Part shown: one piece after another, positions 19,695-30,830 of the stretch
Layout: every line of letters begins with the position of its first letter
Position numbering within the stretch: position 1 is the first letter of the stretch
DNA from: Chlamydoabsidia padenii
Lineage: Eukaryota > Mucoromycota > Mucoromycetes > Mucorales > Cunninghamellaceae
Direction: 5' to 3'
DNA length: 64,000 nt
Assembly (NCBI GenBank): GCA_025330725.1
Contig: JAIWND010000004.1
Location: 1,240,001-1,304,000, forward strand
The notes under the pieces: generated by a model
Databases searched by the model: none
The model's input: only the letters and a program-made list of their open reading frames with translations
What the model was told of the DNA's origin: nothing
Translations under genes and position numbers: made by a program

Positions 19695-22600
19695 CTACCA
19701 ATCAACATCGTTTGTAGCCCAATCTTCATTGACTTGCCAAGATTCGGAGCCAGCATCAGAGTGTTCAGTGTTAGCAGTTAACCATTGAGGAGAATCATCG
19801 ACATGATCACCAGAAGGGACGTTCCATTCATTAGCATTCACATGTTCATCGTCATCATTGGCATGTTCGCTAGTAATCCATTCAGCATCATTGTCGTGAC
19901 CATCAACAGCCCATTCACCGTCATTTACACTCCAGTTAGTATCGTCTTCGTGATCGTCATTGGCATGTTCACTCGTGGTCCATCCAGTGGCGGCATCATT
20001 GTCGTGACCATCAACAGTCCATCCGGCATCGTTGACACTCCAGTTAGCATCGTCTTCGTGATCGTCGTTGGCATGTTCACTCGTGGTCCATCCAGTGGCG
20101 GCATCATTGTCGTGACCATCAACAGTCCATTCACCGTCATTTACACTCCAGTTAGCATCGTCTTCGTGATCGTCGTTGGCATGTTCACTCGTGGTCCATC
20201 CAGTGGCGGCATCATTGTCGTGACCATCAACAGTCCATTCACCGTCATTTACACTCCAGTGAGCATCGTCTTCGTGATCGTCATTGGCATGTTCACTCGT
20301 GGTCCATCCAGTGGCGGCATCATTGTCGTGACCATCAACAGTCCATCCGGCATCGTTGACATTCCATCCAGTAGGAGCTTCGTTCACATTCCATTCGGCA
20401 GCATCTTCATGATCATCATTGGCATGTTCGTTGGTGAGCCATTCAGAGATAAAGGTGGCATCGTCATAATGAGGTTCAGTCACGTCTTCATCCACAGCCC
20501 ATTCAGAAGGTCCATCATTCACACTCCAAGCAACGTCATCTTCGTGGTCATCATCGGCATGTTCACTAGTGAGCCACTGGGGAGTATCTTCGGTGGCAGC
20601 ATCAGTATGGTCATTGGCGCTTGAAGTAGTAACATCGTTTTCATCAAAAGAGTCGGTCGTCCATTCATCTGCGCTATCGTTCAAGCTCCATCGACTGGCC
20701 GTGTTGTCAAGATCCATATCGTTGGGGTGTTCCGAGGTTTCCCATTGGCCGTCGTTACCGTGCGTATCATCTTCTTCGGTAGCTTGATCTTCAGTGAGGG
20801 CCCATTCTAATTGATCGCCAGCATCGATATGATCATCATCACCCATCCATTCACCTTCAATATCAGCGTTGATATGTTCATCTTCGTCTTCGACTTGAGC
20901 ATCAACCGATTCAGAGTCCCAATGCACAAACTTGGTGTGATCCAAAACGGGTGTAGCATCATCATGGACGGTCCATTCAATATCATTAGGGTGGTGAATA
21001 GGAGCTGTTTCGTCAGAAGGTTCGTCAGCATGTTCTGAAGATTCCCATACGCTGTCTTCATGGTTGTCAGAGGCAGTTACATCGTCACCATCCACATTCC
21101 ATTCAGGGAGATCGGCGATTTCATCCGTGTGCCAAACACCATCTTCTTCAACGGTAGATTCAGCAGCATCTTCGGCCCATTCAGCATCGTTATGTACACC
21201 AGAATCGACATTAGTACGTTGATCGTCGTTGGTAAAGAAGCCACCATTGGTAGACCAGACAGGATGAGAAGCCACTTGTTCGGCAGGTTCAGCAACAGCA
21301 TCTTCAGCCCATTCAGCATCATTGTGTACACCAGAATCGACATTTGTACGTTGATCGTCGTTGGTAAAGAAGCCACCATTGGTAGACCAGATAGGGTGAG
21401 AAGCCACTTGTTCGTCAGTTTCAGTAACAGCATCTTCAGCCCATTCAGCATCGTTATGTACACCAGAATCAACATTTGTGCGTTGATCGTCGTTGGTAAA
21501 GAAGCCACCATTGGTGGACCAGACAGGACGAGTGGCAACCTTTTCTGTGGTGATAGGATCAGAGGCAGCATCATTTCTATGTGTCGTTCGTCGATCTTCG
21601 TTGGTGAAATAGTTACTTTCGCCACGCTTGACAAAGGATCGTTTGGTAGTCTTGGTGCGAAGATCAGAGTTGGTGAACCATTCACTGGCATGGGAAGCAG
21701 GTTCAGGTTCAAGTTTGGCATCATTCTTGTGGCTGACTTGTTTGGATTCACTTTCTTTGTTGTTTTGGAGGTATTGAGTGTAATCTTGATCCAGTCCCTA
21801 TTTATTATAAGAATGAAGAAAGAAAAAAAAAAAAAGTGAGTAACATTGTCAGTAGGGGATAAACAATGAAATTGACTTACATTAATAAAAGATTCAAAGG
21901 ATTCGTATTCTTTAGAAGTTTCAGCAGCACCATCAGAATGAGATTTGTCCTTGATAGATTTAGCCAATTCGTCAATGACTTGATCCAAACCTTCAGTGGA
22001 TTCCTTCTTTGGTTCTTGTTGATTTTTATGGGAGGAGAGGTCGTTTAGGTCTTTGAGCATTGAATCCCAGTCTTGAGAGGTACTGGCATCGTTTTTGTGG
22101 TCTTTATCATGGGTGGATTTGGCAATGTCGTTTACAAGAGTATCCAAGTCGTTGTCATTAGTGGGGGTATCTCCATTAGAGAGAGAATCCAATTCACTGT
22201 TCAAAGCAATATCTTGGTGGCTGGACGATGATTTCACAGTGGTTGACTTGATTTCGTTGACAATGGAATCGAGATCAACATCGTTAGAATCCTTGTCTTT
22301 GCTGGGCAAGTGAGAGACCAAATTATCAAAGGCTTCGTCGTTGGAGTGTCGTCCTTCAGTAGACTTGATATCATTGACAAGATCATTAAAAGCCTGGTCG
22401 TTAGAGTGTCGTCCTTCAGTGGATTTGATATCGTTAACAAGGTCGTCCAAAGCTTGGTCGTTAGAGTGTCGTCCTTCAGTAGACTTGATACCGTTAACAA
22501 GGTCGTCCAAAGCTTGGTCGTTAGAGTGTCGTCCTTCAGTAGACTTGATATCGTTAACAAGGTCGTCCAAAGCCTGGTCAGAATTGGTGGCTGTGTGTGA

Positions 22601-23462
22601 TTTGGATATCTTGGAGACAAGTTCATCAAAAGCTTTGTCATTGGAGTGAGTGCTTTCGGTTTGCTTCAATTCGTTAACAAGTTCATCCAAGTGTGAATCC
22701 ACATTGTTGTTGTCAAGAGTCGAACCCTTGATATTTTGTACGAGGTTATCAAAGGTATCGTCATTGTCAGTGTGTTCGTCAGACCCATCTGCCGGAGTTG
22801 GTGTTACGGTGTTCTGTTGTTGTTGTTGTTGTTGTGCATTGATAGTGAAGGTCACAGAGTCGATAGAGCAATCACCAGCTTGAATATTATAGTGGTATTG
22901 TCCAGGTTCTTGCCCCTTGAGATCCAATGGTAATTCATCAGTGGCACCCTTAATAGATTCTATTGTTGTAGTAATAAAAGTGTTAATAATAAAGATCATG
23001 TCAGGCAAGACATACTTACCAAAGGTACCAATGTCAATCGGGTTTGAAGAGTCCTTGTCATTTACCAGAGTGAGAGCAATGTTGTTCAATGAGCTTGGTG
23101 CTTGCCAGGCAACAACGTGTTTAGAGTTTTCTTCAAAAGAAAGACCTATTAATCATATCAAAAGTAAACATATCGTTTAGCGTTAATAGCAATTTCCTTA
23201 ATAAAACAACAAGACCTACCCGTAACATAGGGGAAAGAGAAGTGTAGACCTATCAAACAAAAGCAAGTTAATAATCATACATAACAATTAAGATGATGAT
23301 AGAGATGGACATACCTTTGCATTGTTGTGTCGAATCAGCAGCATTGGAATGGGTAGCGACAGTGTTTTCAGTGAAGAAGGGGCTAGCTTCAACAAAGGTA
23401 CCCAGTTGGAGCATCAAAGTGGCAGCCGCAGATAAACTTGCCAAATGAGTAAGTAACTTCAT
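19695..23462 (-). CDS. secreted Kre9/KNH-like protein with large acidic tandem repeats
   Basis: A signal peptide (MKLLTHLASLSAAATLMLQL, cleavage near FVEASP) is followed by a small beta-sandwich resembling the Kre9/KNH-like (Ser-Thr-rich GPI-anchored) domain: KHVVAWQAPSSLNNIALTLV, then PGQYHYNIQAGDCSIDSVTF. A glutamine run and about 1,000 residues of low-complexity acidic sequence come next, in three repeat families: a 20-residue unit (ALDDLVNDIKSTEGRHSNDQ), a 44-residue unit (with VWSTNGGFFTNDDQRTN) and a 36-residue unit (with GWTTSEHANDDHEDD). Trp, Asp, Asn, Glu and His dominate. The tail ends WATNDVDW without a GPI signal. A small intron (about 21798-21879) splits the two repeat halves. 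A cell-wall or extracellular role is inferred from the signal peptide and N-domain; the repeats are not recognised. Confidence 0.72.
19860..20345 (-). repeat. 108-bp coding tandem repeat, four good copies plus one decayed
   Basis: Each unit encodes 36 residues starting DGHDNDAATGWTTSEHANDD. Copies differ by few bases (DGEWTV or DAGWTV endings), suggesting recent unequal exchange or conversion. A fifth, shorter copy precedes the C-terminus. Confidence 0.9.
21130..21545 (-). repeat. 132-bp coding tandem repeat, three copies
   Basis: Each unit encodes about 44 residues including VWSTNGGFFTNDDQRTN and SGVHNDAEWAEDA. A diverged half-copy (GESNYFTNEDRRT) lies upstream. Confidence 0.88.
22310..22590 (-). 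repeat. 60-bp coding tandem repeat, about four good copies plus diverged flanks
   Basis: Each unit encodes about 20 residues, ALDDLVNDIKSTEGRHSNDQ or close. The LxxLVxxI spacing continues in diverged form on both sides (HLDELVNELKQTESTHSND, DSIVNEIKST), so this array probably grew from an older heptad-like series. Confidence 0.88.
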
Positions 23463-24532
23463 TATAAGCAAAGTATAAATGAGTAGGTGTAAGTAAAGTT
23501 AATAAAAAGGAAAGCAATGGGTGATGAGGGATGGAATGATAAGAAGAGCAATGAGGTAGAAAAAGAAGAAGAAGAAGAAGAAGGATGGGGAGGAGGTTGA
23601 AGAGGGGAGAAAGAAAGCAGAAAAAAAAAAAAAAAAGTAAAGAAATTGATTGAATGCTATTTTTGTGGCGGTCCAGTCGCACCAATATAATCGAATTTCA
23701 TTTCCCGACAGACAAGTTATTTTCTTTTTTTATGGACCCGATGCTACTAACTATATATGACTGACTATCTCTACCTCTCATCAACTTGTTAAACCACAAG
23801 GATAAAGAGAAAGAAAGAATATAATATGTCTACCATGTACTTGATCACCTAATACAAGATGACAATCATACAAACAAGACTGTCATTAAGAACGTTTTAC
23901 AGAGTACCATCCCAAAAGCGGCAGTAACTTGATGATGTGTTACACACTGTGTGAAATATAATTAGATCTCTGAGCGGGGCAAGCTTATTCTTTTTTACTG
24001 CATAAACTGTGCTAATGAGATCAAATCAAGACGATTCCTCTGTAAAGTCATTAAGAAAGTGTCGTTTTGGGGGGTACGAACTACTTGGTTAGTCAAAGGG
24101 ATACGTCTGCTGCCTTTTTTTTTTTTTTTTACCCCTTGATGAATTGGTCTATAAAGGTACGAATTGGAGACCCCTGATTGGGCCATGTTAAAAATATATA
24201 AAGAAAGTCGGTTACCTTTTCATGATTTAAAACCCGAAATCGGGATGTGAATTTCTTGGAAATCGTAGGTCGTGAACAGAGGTCGCATAATGAGATTCGA
24301 TCCCAATTGTACATTGTTCAAGCAGGTCCTTGTATTGGATCATGGTATTGAAGGACATGATCATTCAGATCTACATTAGGCACACTAATCAGTGAAAGTG
24401 GTGATACATAGAGACAATAGTGTATAATAAATATGTGTTTTATTAAGTAAGTAAATAGAATGATGATGATAATAAAACTAGGGGGGAGAGGGGATAATAA
24501 TCGACAAACTACATTTTCATGTCAGTTCTAAT
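23463..24532. other. 1-kb intergenic region without a supported gene
   Basis: Between the repeat protein's promoter and the 3' end of DSK2. It holds a GAA repeat (about 23568-23582), poly(A) and poly(T) tracts (24115-24130), and a weak TTTCATTTCCCGA variant near 23697. Some TTCGA-type and GGTTAG-type strings near 24085 and 24290 recall tRNA boxes, but no cloverleaf can be folded. Confidence 0.4.
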
Positions 24533-26505
24533 CTAATTGTTCAACAAGTATTCAACAGCAGCCTCGATATTACCACCAGTTGCCAATAAAGCCCGTATGT
24601 TTGCTTGTTTTTCAAAGAATCCCATATCTTCCAATTGATCAAGTTGTGCTTGAAACCGGATTTCTGGTGATTCGACAGGTGTTGTCGAATCAGATGTGGT
24701 ACTAAAAAAAAGGAAGAAAGATTTGTTAATAAAAGAAGAAAAATGTCAACAAACTTCTACCTGTTGTTGTTGTTGTTGTTGAGACCACCCCAAAAGTTTG
24801 GCATGAATGGCATGTCGGAAAAGCCATTGTTTGATTGTTGACCCATCATCATGCTTTGTTGTAATTGAGCTGCCAAGTTTGGATCTGCCCAGAAAGGAAG
24901 ATTACTTCCAGATCGTTGTTGTTGGTCGCCCGTGGCTGAAGGTGATGAGTCAGAGGATGTAGGCTTTTAAAGAGAGAGAGTGTGTGTAAATGGTGTTAAC
25001 AATATTGTTGCCCTGATTTTGTTGATAGGTTTGTTACTTACATTGATTGGATTTGGTGGACCCATGAAAGGGAAGGCAAAAGGGGTAGATCCAGATCCGG
25101 AGCCACCCATAAGCGCTAAACATCAGTGGTAAGTATCATTATTTGACATTATATATATATCATCATTCCATTACTTACCAGCAAAAGGATTGGCAGAAGC
25201 AGATGTGTTAGTGCTTGAGCTGTTGGTATTATTTGCATTGTTGTTGTTGTTGTTGTTGTTTGTAGGTGCCGCCCAAGGATTCGGTAATGCTTGAGTGTTC
25301 AAAGTGTTCTCTAATCATCATAATGAGTGAGTCTCAATTACCCTTGTACTTTTCTTTTTTCTTTTCTTTACCTTGTACACTCGTTACATTGAGTTGTCGA
25401 GCCAATCTTTCGTTTGCTTCATCAGATAAGGTGTCAATGGGTCGAGTGGCAGATTCCAAAGGGTCTTGTATGGTACTATACATTCTTCGTAAATGATTGA
25501 ATCCACCGGGTAATGCCTATAATAAAAGATGATTAGTTAAATTTCACTTTATATTCTGAATTAATACTTTACTTCTATATTTGACAAAGCACGATCATTA
25601 CTACGTTGAGCTTCCCGCATCAATTCAGGATTCCTAAAACAAAGATTTTTTTATTTCATTTTAGTCATCAGTTCATTGTATTCTTTTATTTCACCCCACC
25701 CCCTTTTTTTTTTTTTTTCCTTTCCCCTTCCTTATATATTACCGCATCATTTCAATAGATTGTCGTAAAAAGTCAGGATTGTTGATAGCATGACCAATTT
25801 CTGGGTTTTCTTCCACTAGAGTTCGCATTTGAGGATTGCTCATGATGATAGATCGAACAAAATCTAATAAACAAGTTAATTAGTAAAGCACAAGATATAC
25901 CTGATCATCCAAGTATGTCAACTCTACCTGTATTGTTCAAGAGACCTTGCATAAAAGGATTATCCATCATTTGTCGCATAGCTTCAGGGTTCATTTGTGG
26001 CATACCGTCACCCATACCAGGGAAAGGACTTGCCGCCGAACTAAAAGGTGTTGCACGATTCGTTGTTTGAGAAGATTGTGTTGTTGGTGTCGCATTGTTG
26101 TTTCCAGTAGGTACCGTTGAAGATGGAGGAGGAGTGGTTGCAATGGTTGTTTTGGCGGCTGGGGATGAAGATGATGACGGTGACGACGTTGCCGTTGCTG
26201 AAGGTGTTTTTGACTTGACCACATGAAGAGTATGTCCATTCGCCAGTTCTAATGAAGAAGAGGTCAATATATCGTATGTGTTTGTTTGGTATTATTAGTA
26301 TCTTTTACTTACTATAAGAGCTACAGGTATCTTCATCTTTAAGAATGCGACCAGAATAAACCAACTTGAGAAGCTTCGCAGAGGTACCAGCCATTTTATC
26401 ACCCACCTTTTCCTTCAGTTGAAAGACGGTACAATCAGGATCAAATTCCACATCAAACAAGATCCCAGTAGATGGTCTTATTTTGACAGTAATAGTTTCA
26501 CCCAT
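24533..26505 (-). CDS. DSK2: ubiquilin / Dsk2 ubiquitin-receptor
   Basis: Dsk2 shuttles ubiquitinated proteins to the proteasome. Residues 1-75 form a ubiquitin-like domain (TITVKIRPSTGILFDVEFD, then KLLKLVYSGRILKDEDTCSS), followed by a Ser/Thr/Pro-rich linker. Two STI1-type blocks come next (MNPEAMRQMMDNPFMQGLL and MSNPQMRTLVEENPEIGHAI, with NPDFLRQSIEMMRNPELM). An Asn/Ser/Gly/Met-rich region follows, and a UBA domain ends the protein (LDQLEDMGFFEKQANIRALL, then GGNIEAAVEYLLNN). There are about eight short introns. It is divergent from the rhodanese gene, with only 180 bp between the two ATGs. Confidence 0.95.
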
Positions 26506-26595
26506 GGTATAATTGTAAAAAGTATAACGTAAGAGAGAGAAAGAAAGAAAGAAATTCATAAAGGGCCACTTGTGTTTTTTTTTGTGGCCACTATT

Positions 26596-26606
26596 TTCAA
26601 ATCCCG
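26596..26606 (-). promoter_or_regulatory. CGGGATTTGAA element in a 180-bp bidirectional promoter
   Basis: Exact 11-mer midway between the DSK2 ATG (about 90 bp) and the rhodanese ATG (about 80 bp). It is the only such element in the interval, so it may serve both genes. Confidence 0.6.
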
Positions 26607-26685
26607 ATTTTTCCTCATTATAAAAAAATGTGTCATGTGAATTCCACATTTCGTTCCTTCTTTTCTCCCTCATCTTCCTTTTGAC

Positions 26686-27407
26686 ATGTCGAAATTCTTT
26701 ACTTGCGCTCTGCGTTTCTCAAAACATGTTCAACAACAACAACAAACCTTGATCCGTGGTGTTTCCTTATCTTACCAACCTACTGTAGCCACCGCTCCTT
26801 TGGTTCGTCGATGTTATTCCACTGAACCTTCGTCGTCACTGGTAAACTTTGAAGACATTCAAACCATCATCAAAAACAAGAACAAGGTAAAAGAAGAAGA
26901 AAATTTATACAGTAGAAATAAGGGATAGTTGTAACTTGATCATTATTGTTTTTGCTATTGTTGTTTAGAACTGCCACTTGATTGATGTCCGCGAAAAGAC
27001 CGAATTGATGCAAGGGTACATTCCTACCGCCAAAAATGTACCTCTGGTAAGTGATAACTGTCTAACAGGTAATGAATTTGCTCACCAAACTTTTTATATA
27101 TAGAGTCAATTTGGACAAGCCTGGACCATGTCGCCTGACGACTTTGAAGCACAATTCGGTTTCCCTAAGCCTGATCAAAACGATTCTTTGGTGGTGTACT
27201 GTCAAGCTGGCATTCGAAGCGCCAAGGCTGCTGGATACTTGTCTCAAATTGGATTCAAAAAGTAAACACGGTGAATGGTTTATTGTATATCATGGCAATA
27301 TTGACGTTCTACTGACTGAACCTTTTTTTTTTTTTTGGCTTGTTTGTAGGATCCAAAACTATCAAGGCAGTTGGGCCGATTATGCTTCCAAAATCAAATC
27401 AACTTAG
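26686..27407 (+). CDS. mitochondrial rhodanese-domain sulfurtransferase
   Basis: Four exons (26686-26886, 26969-27046, 27104-27261, 27350-27407) encode 164 residues. The first 50 are basic and Ser/Gln-rich with RRCYS, a typical mitochondrial presequence and cleavage region. A single rhodanese domain follows: HLIDVREKTELMQGYIPTA, then SLVVYCQAGIRSAKAAGYL, with the catalytic Cys in the CQAGIRS loop, and GSWADYASK at the end. These enzymes move sulfane sulfur from donors such as glutathione persulfide or thiosulfate. It resembles single-domain TSTD1/RDL1-type proteins. Substrate not determinable here. Confidence 0.9.
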
Positions 27408-28000
27408 GACCATCATTGTATAGTATTAGATTTTAGATATAGTTTGTACTTGGATTAGTCACACTTTATCATCCACCACATCTTAATAAAAACCATCTTC
27501 ATTTTTACCATCCTGATAAAACATACGAAATATAATTGTCGCATACAGTTGTACTGTCCTTTTATTGGTTTATACAACCACTCATGTCCCTTATCAGTTG
27601 CCCTACCCTGTATTTCTTGTCATCTGGGACAAGATATCATCAATTGAGTCAAGCTACATCCCCTTCTTGTCTTTCAAAAGATGTCCAAGCAAAAACACAA
27701 ACTCGCCACAAACACTATACTTCATTGTAAAGAGAGAATCAGATGTAATCATACTATCATATGTATAGACTTCAAAGGAAGACAGGGCAACGATGAGAGT
27801 CTCACGCACTGATGCTATTTTGCATTGATCGGATTTGGAATATTTTAAATCCAGGCGTGCGTCGAACCATATAATCTTATTGATCTACATGATCAATAAT
27901 ACCCCATCTACATGTACAAACCCTCCCCCAAACCAATCCATAGACTGTTTACAGAGTGAGGTTTATTTATTGGAATGTAAATAACAAACTAGTATACTAT
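27408..28000. other. convergent intergenic region
   Basis: Between the rhodanese and RPL37 stop codons. It contains AATAAA-like signals for both genes. Small open frames near 27540-27770 have no start context or family likeness. No RNA gene could be folded. Confidence 0.45.
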
Positions 28001-28694
28001 TTAAGAAGATTCTTGTTTCTTGGCTTGAGTACCTGGAAGAGCAATCGATTAGTATAACATGTCGATTCCCCCCCCCCTTTTTTTTTTTCCTCTCTCCCTT
28101 TACCTTCACGGAAACCGTTCTTGAAACGGCGGTGGACAACCTTCAAGTATCGCATGCGACCAGTACCGGTGGTCTTTCTTCTCTTGCCTTTTTCAGACCA
28201 GTTGACTAGAATATATAAGGGAAGGTGAATACTAGATCAAAAGAGTATCCTATAAGGTACTTACAGGATCGGATCTTGGCAGCAGGGTAACCACATTGGG
28301 CACAAGTCTTCTTTTGCTTGTGGTATGATCGGTCACCACATCGACGGCAAAGAGTGTGGGATTTAGTGTGACGTTTACCAAATGAAGAGGTACCTTTGGT
28401 CTATCCAAGAAAAAAAAAAAAAAAAAAAAAAAAGTCCGATCGTTAGTGAATTGATCTTTTAAGAGTGGTCGTTCGAAGATGACGATGATGGTGATGGTGG
28501 TGATGACGATGCTAATGGTGAATTAATGTTGTGTGGATCGAAGTTGAAGGAGGTTGAATTCCGTAAAGTAAGAAAGGTGTTCAATCGTCGGGTCGTTTTC
28601 CATTCCATCCATCTATTCATCCATCCATCTATCCATCGCATAGTACATCATCGATCTATTCTTGTTGGCTGTATCAGTTTTCCATTATTACCAT
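28001..28694 (-). CDS. RPL37: 60S ribosomal protein eL37
   Basis: The protein is about 91 residues and near-identical to the family: [20 protein letters not shown], then [20 protein letters not shown], whose four Cys (CxxC..CxxC) bind zinc, and [19 protein letters not shown], ending GFREGTQAKK. The first exon contributes only the ATG (28692-28694), followed by donor GTAATA; the first intron is about 290 bp with poly(T) before its acceptor. This ATG-only exon is common in fungal ribosomal-protein genes. I placed it by searching for ATG|GT upstream, so exon 1 is an inference; the rest is direct. Confidence 0.92.
28407..28433 (+). repeat. intronic homopolymer in RPL37 (sense-strand poly(T))
   Basis: About 27 A on the plus strand, hence poly(T) on the sense strand, ending a few bases before the acceptor CTTGGATAG. 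Confidence 0.85.
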
Positions 28695-28775
28695 ACTGAG
28701 TGCTTCAAAAAAAGGATAACCACGAGAGGAGGAAAGAAGAATCAGTCAGTTGCAACTGGACCTTTAGTCAATAGA

Positions 28776-28806
28776 TTCAAATCCCGCCTATCCTTCGGGA
28801 TTTCAA
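28776..28806. promoter_or_regulatory. inverted pair of CGGGATT elements upstream of RPL37
   Basis: TTCAAATCCCG (28776-28786) and CGGGATTTCAA (28796-28806) face each other across nine bases, about 82 bp upstream of the RPL37 ATG. The second is followed by TTTGCATGAA, matching a similar string near 51041. The rest of the 316-bp interval to the inositol monophosphatase stop holds no gene. Confidence 0.55.
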
Positions 28807-29010
28807 TTTGCATGAACCATCCCCCACTGCCTTTATATCATAGCATAAGGTTAGTAGACAATCATAAAAATAAAACAGCAGTACAGTATAGTCATGAGAA
28901 TGACTGATGATGCAAACAAATAAAGACAATGACGTTCCCTAATCCCCTATTTTTCTTTTCCGAGCCGCTTTATTCAAAAAACCAATCATGTCTATTCATA
29001 CTAATCTATA

Positions 29011-30186
29011 CTAATTCAAACCAGAGGCAGACTCGAATCCACCAGGCACCATATCACGAGGAGCATCAATGACAGGCAAGATATCCCACATTTGATGAGC
29101 AATGGCTAACTGAGAAGCACGATCCTGAGCGGCACGAATAGCCAAGTACTTGCGACCAAAAATATTAGCAGGAGCTTCATCACGTTCTGTTCCACCCGAG
29201 ACAACCAAACCACCGGCTTCTTGAAGGATAACCATGGCAGCCGTGACATCCCATTCCCAGCAACCAACTTCCCAATACACATCCACACACCCTTTGGCCA
29301 CCGAGCACATGTTAAGAGCAGCCGATCCTGTGGCACGTACACTATGTGCTTCCACCCCTTTGTTGTCGATTCTTCGTAGCATGGTATGTATCGCATCGAC
29401 TTTTTTATCCAGTACCCCTGAAGATCGATCTGAGCCTGCTTCGGTAGCAATCAGGCATTGGGCCAAGTTTGTCAACGGAGAGACTGGGAAGAGTGGGAGA
29501 GGTGTGGTCTGGTTCAGATATGATCCAAGTCCTTGAGCTGCAGAGTAGAGTTCGTTGAGTAATGGATTGTAGACTACGCCAACAACAGGTACCTTGTTGA
29601 TTGTTAAACCAATGGAGACTGCCACAAAAGGATAGCCATGGACAAAGTTGGTAGTGCCATCTAGGAAAAAAAAAAGAATCATCACCCCCTAACGGTTAGA
29701 TCTCAATCTATTTACACTTTTTTATTTATTTGTTATTACCTATAGGATCCACAATCCATGTAGGATCTGATGTGAAATACGTTTTGGTGCCAGCAGCCAT
29801 TGTTTCTTCACCTATAAATCTAAAGAATACCATACCAAAAAAGAAAAGGGTCAGTAAGAGCCTGTATGCTCTCTTTTTTTCTTTTTCCTTTTTTTTTCAC
29901 TTACTTGTGGGTGGGATAGGTACTTGAAAGCCGTTTCTTTATAAACTGTTCTACAGCTTGATCAGTTTCAGTTACCAAATCACTAGGGTTATCGTATTTC
30001 AATAGAATATCAGCTTTTCCACCTTTCATTCTTGCATCCAAAGCACCTTTAATGATGGCCCCAGCGTCTTGTGCCAGTGAGATAGCAAAGTCCAGATATT
30101 CTTTCAAGGCAGCTATACAAAAACACAATAAAACAGTTTCATACAAGTTTGTTTCCAATTACTTTATTCCTACCTTGTTGTTCCAT
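29011..30186 (-). CDS. INM1: inositol monophosphatase
   Basis: Hydrolyses myo-inositol 1-phosphate to free inositol with Mg2+; lithium-sensitive in the family. Four exons. Exon 1 is short (MEQQ, from 30186). Exon 2 includes LVTETDQAVEQFIKKRL, the metal-site ETD region, and exon 3 has FIGEETMAAG (catalytic GEE) and WIVDPI. Exon 4 begins DGTTNFVHGYPFVAVSIGL, completing the DPIDGT motif, and later has VGCWEWDVTAAMVILQEAGG, the WD metal-binding motif. All metal ligands are present, so the enzyme should be active. A variant element CGGGGTTTGAA lies 75 bp upstream. Confidence 0.95.
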
Positions 30187-30601
30187 GATGACAGTGACGG
30201 AAGAAAGAAAGAGGGGGACTCTTCCCCGCGCGTTTCTTTTTTTTGAAAGGAGATGGATTACCGGGGTTTGAATAATCTAACGAATAGAAACCCCGTAAAT
30301 CCAATTACAGATGTGCCTGAGATATCATTGAAGATGAGTGGGGCATTCACTTCAAGTGAGAATGATAAAAGAGAAGAATCGAGTGGTTAGCATGAGTGCT
30401 ATAAAAAGATAAATGAAGGTCATTTCTCATCAGAGAGAGGGGGGAGGAGGTAGTTTGGTACGGTGGGACAAGACCAAAAAGGTAGAGTTATTTTTACCTA
30501 CTTGAGGAGTTCAAAAAGAGTTTTTTTTTTTTTTTCTTCTTCTCTCTCTTTTCTTTCTCTTTCTTCTTCATATCAAATTATACATTGTCAAACCCATCAC
30601 T
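30187..30601. promoter_or_regulatory. divergent promoter region, INM1 / DUF7137-like gene
   Basis: Contains CGGGGTTTGAA at 30262-30272, about 75 bp upstream of the INM1 ATG, and a long pyrimidine tract (about 30521-30570) directly before the plus-strand ATG. No gene within. Confidence 0.5.
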
Positions 30602-30791
30602 ATGACGTCAATCAAGTTCTTATTACTGATATTCTTGGTTATGTGTTGCTTCCATGTCTATGCCGATCTGGTTGTCCTTGATAAACGAGGTAAGTCCCTT
30701 ATTTTTTAACGATATGAATCACAAACAAAGAAAATAGTCATTCCATCCGCTCACTTTACTTTGATCCTTCTCCTTTATTCTAGTCCCTCAA

Positions 30792-30830
<39 letters not shown>

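Noticed and set aside
19785..21839. Long plus-strand open frames (up to 279 codons) opposite the acidic repeat protein
   Set aside because: They are antisense shadows of the Asp/Glu/Asn/His-rich repeats. They have no splice logic or family likeness, and the minus strand has a signal peptide and proper introns.
22310..22649. Plus-strand repeat frames such as DIVNKVVQSLVVRVSSFSR
   Set aside because: These are the reverse complement of the 60-bp repeat in the minus-strand gene.
24060..24310. tRNA-like strings (TTGGTTAGTC, GATTCGATCC)
   Set aside because: The boxes are on inconsistent spacing, a poly(T) run interrupts them, and no acceptor stem or anticodon arm can be paired.
27760..27880. Possible tRNA around GTGCGTCGAACC
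   Set aside because: It cannot be folded into a cloverleaf on either strand.
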